Below are positions 32,325 through 35,297 of a DNA stretch of 35,297 nucleotides, in pieces. The notes under the pieces are model-generated. The model was given only the letters and a program-made list of their open reading frames with translations. It had not been told where the DNA came from and did no database searches. The DNA lies in the NCBI GenBank assembly GCA_039196715.1, contig JBCCUP010000048.1, positions 1 through 35,297 on the forward strand, given 5' to 3'. Every line of letters begins with the position of its first letter. Position 1 is the stretch's first letter. The position numbers and the translations under genes were made by a program. Origin of the DNA: Pseudomonadota bacterium (GTDB lineage: Bacteria > Pseudomonadota > Gammaproteobacteria > CALCKW01).

Positions 32325-34051
32325 GCGCCGCATCGCCCGAGATGACCGGCGGCCAGATCCTGCTGAAGATGCTCGAGTTGCACGGCGTCAAGCACGTGTT
32401 CGGGCTGCCGGGCGAGACCACCATCGGCTGGTACGAGGGTTGGCGCGCGCACTCCGACATCGAGTACGTGCTCACCCGGGACGAGCGTACAGCGGCCTTT
32501 GCCGCCGAGGCTTACGCCAAGGTCACCGGCCGCCCGGCGGTGCTCGAAGCGCCGAGCCCGGGCGTGACCCATTGCACGCCCGGCATCACCGAGGCCTTCC
32601 TGAGCTCGGTGCCGGTGATCTTCTTCAGCTCTGACATCCCGATCAACCAGGACAAACGCCACGGCCTGACCGGCGTCGACCAGACCGCGCTGTACCAGAG
32701 CATCTGCAAGGAGTCGTTCCTGCTGACCCGGCCCGCCGAAATCCCGTTCCTGCTGCGCCGGGCCTTTCGCGTCGCGACCTCGGGCCGCCCGGCGCCGGTC
32801 CACATCCGGGTGCCGATCAACGTGTTCCGCGAAACTACCGCGGTCGACGACCTGTACGCCGAACCGCAATACAGCCACTACCCCGCGCACCGGCCGGTGG
32901 CCGACCACACGGCGCTGCGCACCGCCATCGACGTGCTGTTGGCCGCGAAACGGCCGGTGCTGGTGTGCGGTCAGGGTGCGCTGATTTCGCAGGCGACCGA
33001 CGCGGTGCTCGCGCTGGCCGAGACGCTGCAGATCCCGGTCGCGACCACCACGCCCGGCAAGGGCACGGTGCCCGAAACCCACCCGCTGGCACTGCGCGTC
33101 ATTGGCGCGCGCGGCGGGATGGCCTACGCCAACGCCTACGTGCGCGAGGCGGACGTGGTGTTCTTCATCGGCACCAACACCGACTCCAGCTCGACCAACC
33201 ACTGGACCCTCTACGGCGACCCGCGCGACACCACCTTCCTGCACCTCGACATTGCCGAGGCGCACGTGGGCAACAACTTCCCCGTGGCGGTGAGTCTGGT
33301 GGGCGATGCACGCGCGAGTCTCGCCTACCTGCTCGAACTGATACACGCCGAGCACCCGGCGCTGTCCCGCCCGGCGCTCGACCTCAGCGCGGTCAAGCAG
33401 GACGCCCTGGACGCGGTGTTCTACGCCAACACACCGATGCCAGAGGGCACCGTGTCGCCAGTCAAGCTGACACAGGCGCTCGACGTGCAGTTGCCGCCGA
33501 ACGCGGTGGTGACCGCCGAACCCGGCGTCGCGGCGATCTACCCATCGGCCTTGCTCTCGGTGCGCGAAGCCGGGCGGCGCTACCTGACCAACTACTCGAT
33601 GGGCGCGCTCGGCTACTCGGTGCCGGCGGGGCTCGGTGCGCTGTACGCGGGGGACGGGCCTGTGGTGTCGCTGACGGGTGACGGCTCCTTTGGCTTCGTG
33701 ATCGGCGACCTCGAGACCATCAAGCGTTCGGGCCGAAACATCACCATCATCCTGACGCGCAACGACACCTTTGGCTGGATCCGCGGCGAGGCGATCCTGC
33801 TCGACGAATCGGACGAACCCTGGTCGACCGACTTCGGCGGGGTCGACTACTGCCAGGTCGCGGCGGCCTTCGGTTTTACGGTCGCGCGGATCACTACTGA
33901 AGACCAGATCGAATCCACGCTCGCAGCGGCACTCGCCCATCACGGCGCAAGCTTCATCGAAATGCGTGTGCCCTCACAAGATGAAATCGTGCCCTTCGTG
34001 CCCCCCTGGGTCGAAGCGGCCAAGGCCAAGGGCCTGCCGTACTTCGAGTAA
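32321..34051 (+). CDS. Thiamine diphosphate-dependent enzyme, acetolactate synthase-like
   Basis: 576 residues with three ThDP domains. The Pyr domain has FGLPGE (27-32) and catalytic Glu55 in TRDERTAAFAAEAYAKVTG. A central Rossmann-like domain spans about 195-340. The PP domain has the ThDP-Mg motif from GDGSFGFV (453-460) to RND (480-482). It is close to acetolactate synthase, oxo-acid decarboxylases and C-C hydrolases such as IolD; the activity cannot be chosen by eye. No ilvN is adjacent, and the coupling to an MLE-type enzyme and TRAP transporter argues for a catabolic 2-oxo-acid decarboxylase or C-C lyase. It starts with an ATGA overlap. The repeat array begins 3 nt after the stop. Confidence 0.87.
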   Translation: MSAASPEMTGGQILLKMLELHGVKHVFGLPGETTIGWYEGWRAHSDIEYVLTRDERTAAFAAEAYAKVTGRPAVLEAPSPGVTHCTPGITEAFLSSVPVIFFSSDIPINQDKRHGLTGVDQTALYQSICKESFLLTRPAEIPFLLRRAFRVATSGRPAPVHIRVPINVFRETTAVDDLYAEPQYSHYPAHRPVADHTALRTAIDVLLAAKRPVLVCGQGALISQATDAVLALAETLQIPVATTTPGKGTVPETHPLALRVIGARGGMAYANAYVREADVVFFIGTNTDSSSTNHWTLYGDPRDTTFLHLDIAEAHVGNNFPVAVSLVGDARASLAYLLELIHAEHPALSRPALDLSAVKQDALDAVFYANTPMPEGTVSPVKLTQALDVQLPPNAVVTAEPGVAAIYPSALLSVREAGRRYLTNYSMGALGYSVPAGLGALYAGDGPVVSLTGDGSFGFVIGDLETIKRSGRNITIILTRNDTFGWIRGEAILLDESDEPWSTDFGGVDYCQVAAAFGFTVARITTEDQIESTLAAALAHHGASFIEMRVPSQDEIVPFVPPWVEAAKAKGLPYFE

Positions 34052-34054
34052 ATG

Positions 34055-35199
34055 GCATCACACTGCGACCACCCCACTCCCCCGTGGGAGCTGCGTCCTT
34101 GTCGGGCCGTGCAGGCCCAGCAAGACGGGGCGAAGAACCCAACACCGCATTCGCGCCTACTCGCTGGCGCGAGGTAGACGCTCCCACAAGGATCGGGGCC
34201 ACATCACGCTCCGAACGCCTCCCACCCCAGTGGGAGCCGCGTCCTTTACGGGCCGCGCAGGCCCGGCAAGACGCAGCGAATGGCCCGGCTCCGTCTTCGC
34301 GCCTACTCGCTGGCGCGAAGTAGACGCTCCCACAGAGAAAGTGGCCACGCCACGTTCCAGGCACGCCACACCCCTGTGGGAGCTGCGTCCTTGACGGGCC
34401 GCGCAGGCCCGGCAAGACGCGGCGAAGAACCCAACACCGCATTCGCGCCTGCTCGCTTCCGCGAGGCAGACGCTCCCACACGGATCGGGGCGCATCACGC
34501 TCAAGCCGTCACACACCCCAGTGGGAGCCGCGTCCTTGTCGGGCCGTGCGGGCCCGGCAAGACGCGCCGAGTAAGCTGACACCGCATTCGCGCCTACTCG
34601 CTGGCGCGAGGTAGACGCTCCCACAGGGACCAGGGCTGCATCACGCTCAGAACGCCTCACACCCCTGTGGGAGCTGCGTCCTAGCCGGGCCGCGCAGGCC
34701 CGGCAAGACGCGGCGAATAAACTGACACCGCATTCGCACCTACTCGCTGGTGCGAGGTAGACGCTCCCACAGGGATCGGGGCCGCTTCACGCTTCGAGCA
34801 ACTCACGCCCCCGTGGGAGCTGCGTCCTTGCCGGGCCGTACAGGCCTGGCAAGACGCGGCGAATGAATCGACTTCGCATTCGCGCCTACTCGCTAACGCG
34901 AGGCAGACGCTCCCACAGGGACCAGGGCTGCATCACGCTCAACCTGCCACTCACCCCCGTGGGAGCCGCGTCCTTGTCGGGCCGTGCGGGCCCGGCAAGA
35001 CGCGGCGAATAAGCTGACACCGCATTCGCGCCTACTCGCTAACGCGAGGCAGACGCTCCCACAGGGATCGGGGCGCATCACGCTCAGGCTGTCACTCACC
35101 CCCGTGGGAGCTGCGTCCTTGCCGGGCAAAGCAGGCCCGGCGAGACGCGCCGAATAAGCTGGCACCGCATTCGCGCCTACTCGCTCACGCGAGGTAGAC
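34055..35199. repeat. Tandem array of eight ~146-bp structured repeats (REP/BIME-like)
   Basis: GTGGGAGC starts each unit at 34084, 34230, 34376, 34521, 34667, 34813, 34959 and 35104, a period of 145-146 bp. A unit is about 104 bp bounded by GTGGGAGC and GCTCCCAC, then about 42 bp of spacer (GGATCGGGG, CATCACGCTC). Inside it are a long hairpin (TTGCCGGGCC-GTGCA-GGCCCGGCAA), GCGAAT/ATTCGC, and a third hairpin GCGCC-TACTCGCT-GGCGC overlapping CTAC/GTAG. The eighth unit lacks its right arm. A leading spacer tail starts at 34055. No coding sense is seen; open frames crossing it are by-products of the repeats. Confidence 0.93.
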
Positions 35200-35297
35200 T
35201 CGACACGTTGGTCGCCTCCAGAACTGCATCGCAACTGACTCGGTCACCAACGGATCGGTTGTATTCGACTGGCCAAGCATCAGGCGAAGCCTACTGA
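35200..35297. other. Unassigned tail of the window
   Basis: The last 98 bases follow the truncated eighth repeat. They are less GC-rich than the array and show no gene start or stop context that I can support. Confidence 0.5.

Noticed and set aside
34084-34187. tRNA gene, because of the cloverleaf-like fold
   Set aside because: No CCA end, T-loop GTTCGA or D-loop GG consensus. The unit is 104 bp and repeats eight times.
33954-34660. Long open frames across the repeat array on both strands, with recurring VGASTSRQRVGANA-like peptides
   Set aside because: They are translations of the structured repeat in shifting frames, with no ribosome-binding sites and no codon-use signal. Similar false ORFs are common over REP arrays.
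34055-35199. CRISPR array or attC/integron cassette array
   Set aside because: The units are 146 bp with spacers that are themselves similar, so there are no unique spacers, no cas genes and no integrase. The outer arms are not attC-like and no cassette ORFs occur.

Overview
The window is a dense, high-GC chromosomal segment with about 33 protein genes, little intergenic space and many 1-4 nt stop/start overlaps. DUF3581 and DUF1840 neighbours, a UbiA, a glutathione reductase, an OmpA-type lipoprotein and the general protein style point to a gammaproteobacterium. TRAP transport plus acid-sugar catabolism would suit a marine or host-associated heterotroph, but I cannot name a genus. I see no rRNA, tRNA, CRISPR, IS element or prophage gene.

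Layout. 1-2318 (+): DUF1840 (partial), DUF3581, and a HisD-family dehydrogenase that is probably not the histidine enzyme. 2333-6960 (-): EF-hand lipoprotein, YcaQ/AlkX-like DNA glycosylase, MOSC protein, small membrane protein, TauE/SafE exporter, trans-sulfuration PLP enzyme. 7057-8240 (-): SDR dehydrogenase and a DUF1127 protein with its own terminator. 8432-12584 (+): MocR-type regulator, CAP-domain lipoprotein, MalY/PatB-type C-S lyase, EamA exporter. 12605-16647 (-): GDYXXLXY protein, DUF2157 membrane protein, CoA-pyrophosphatase-type Nudix, glutathione reductase. 16726-20899 (+): UbiA followed by two tandem, translationally coupled large GTPases resembling bacterial dynamin-like pairs. 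20969-23340: ComF (-), OmpA-like lipoprotein (+), RadC (-).

23487-27047 (-) is a complete four-gene operon for L-threonate-type four-carbon acid sugars (ltnD-otnK-otnC-otnI, giving dihydroxyacetone phosphate). A perfect 16-bp palindrome of GntR type lies over its predicted transcription start. A lysophospholipid acyltransferase gene (-) follows. 28300-34051 (+) is a TRAP transporter (dctP-dctQ-dctM) leading into an enolase-superfamily enzyme and a ThDP enzyme. It looks like an uptake-and-degradation operon whose substrate is not evident from sequence.

34055-35199 holds no credible gene. It is a tandem array of eight ~146-bp units starting 3 nt after the ThDP gene. Each unit is bounded by inverted GTGGGAGC/GCTCCCAC arms and folds on paper into several hairpins, with compensatory changes between units. 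This array, the tandem GTPase pair and the TRAP/enolase/ThDP operon are the most interesting items. All functional statements rest on family motifs read by eye; no database search was run.
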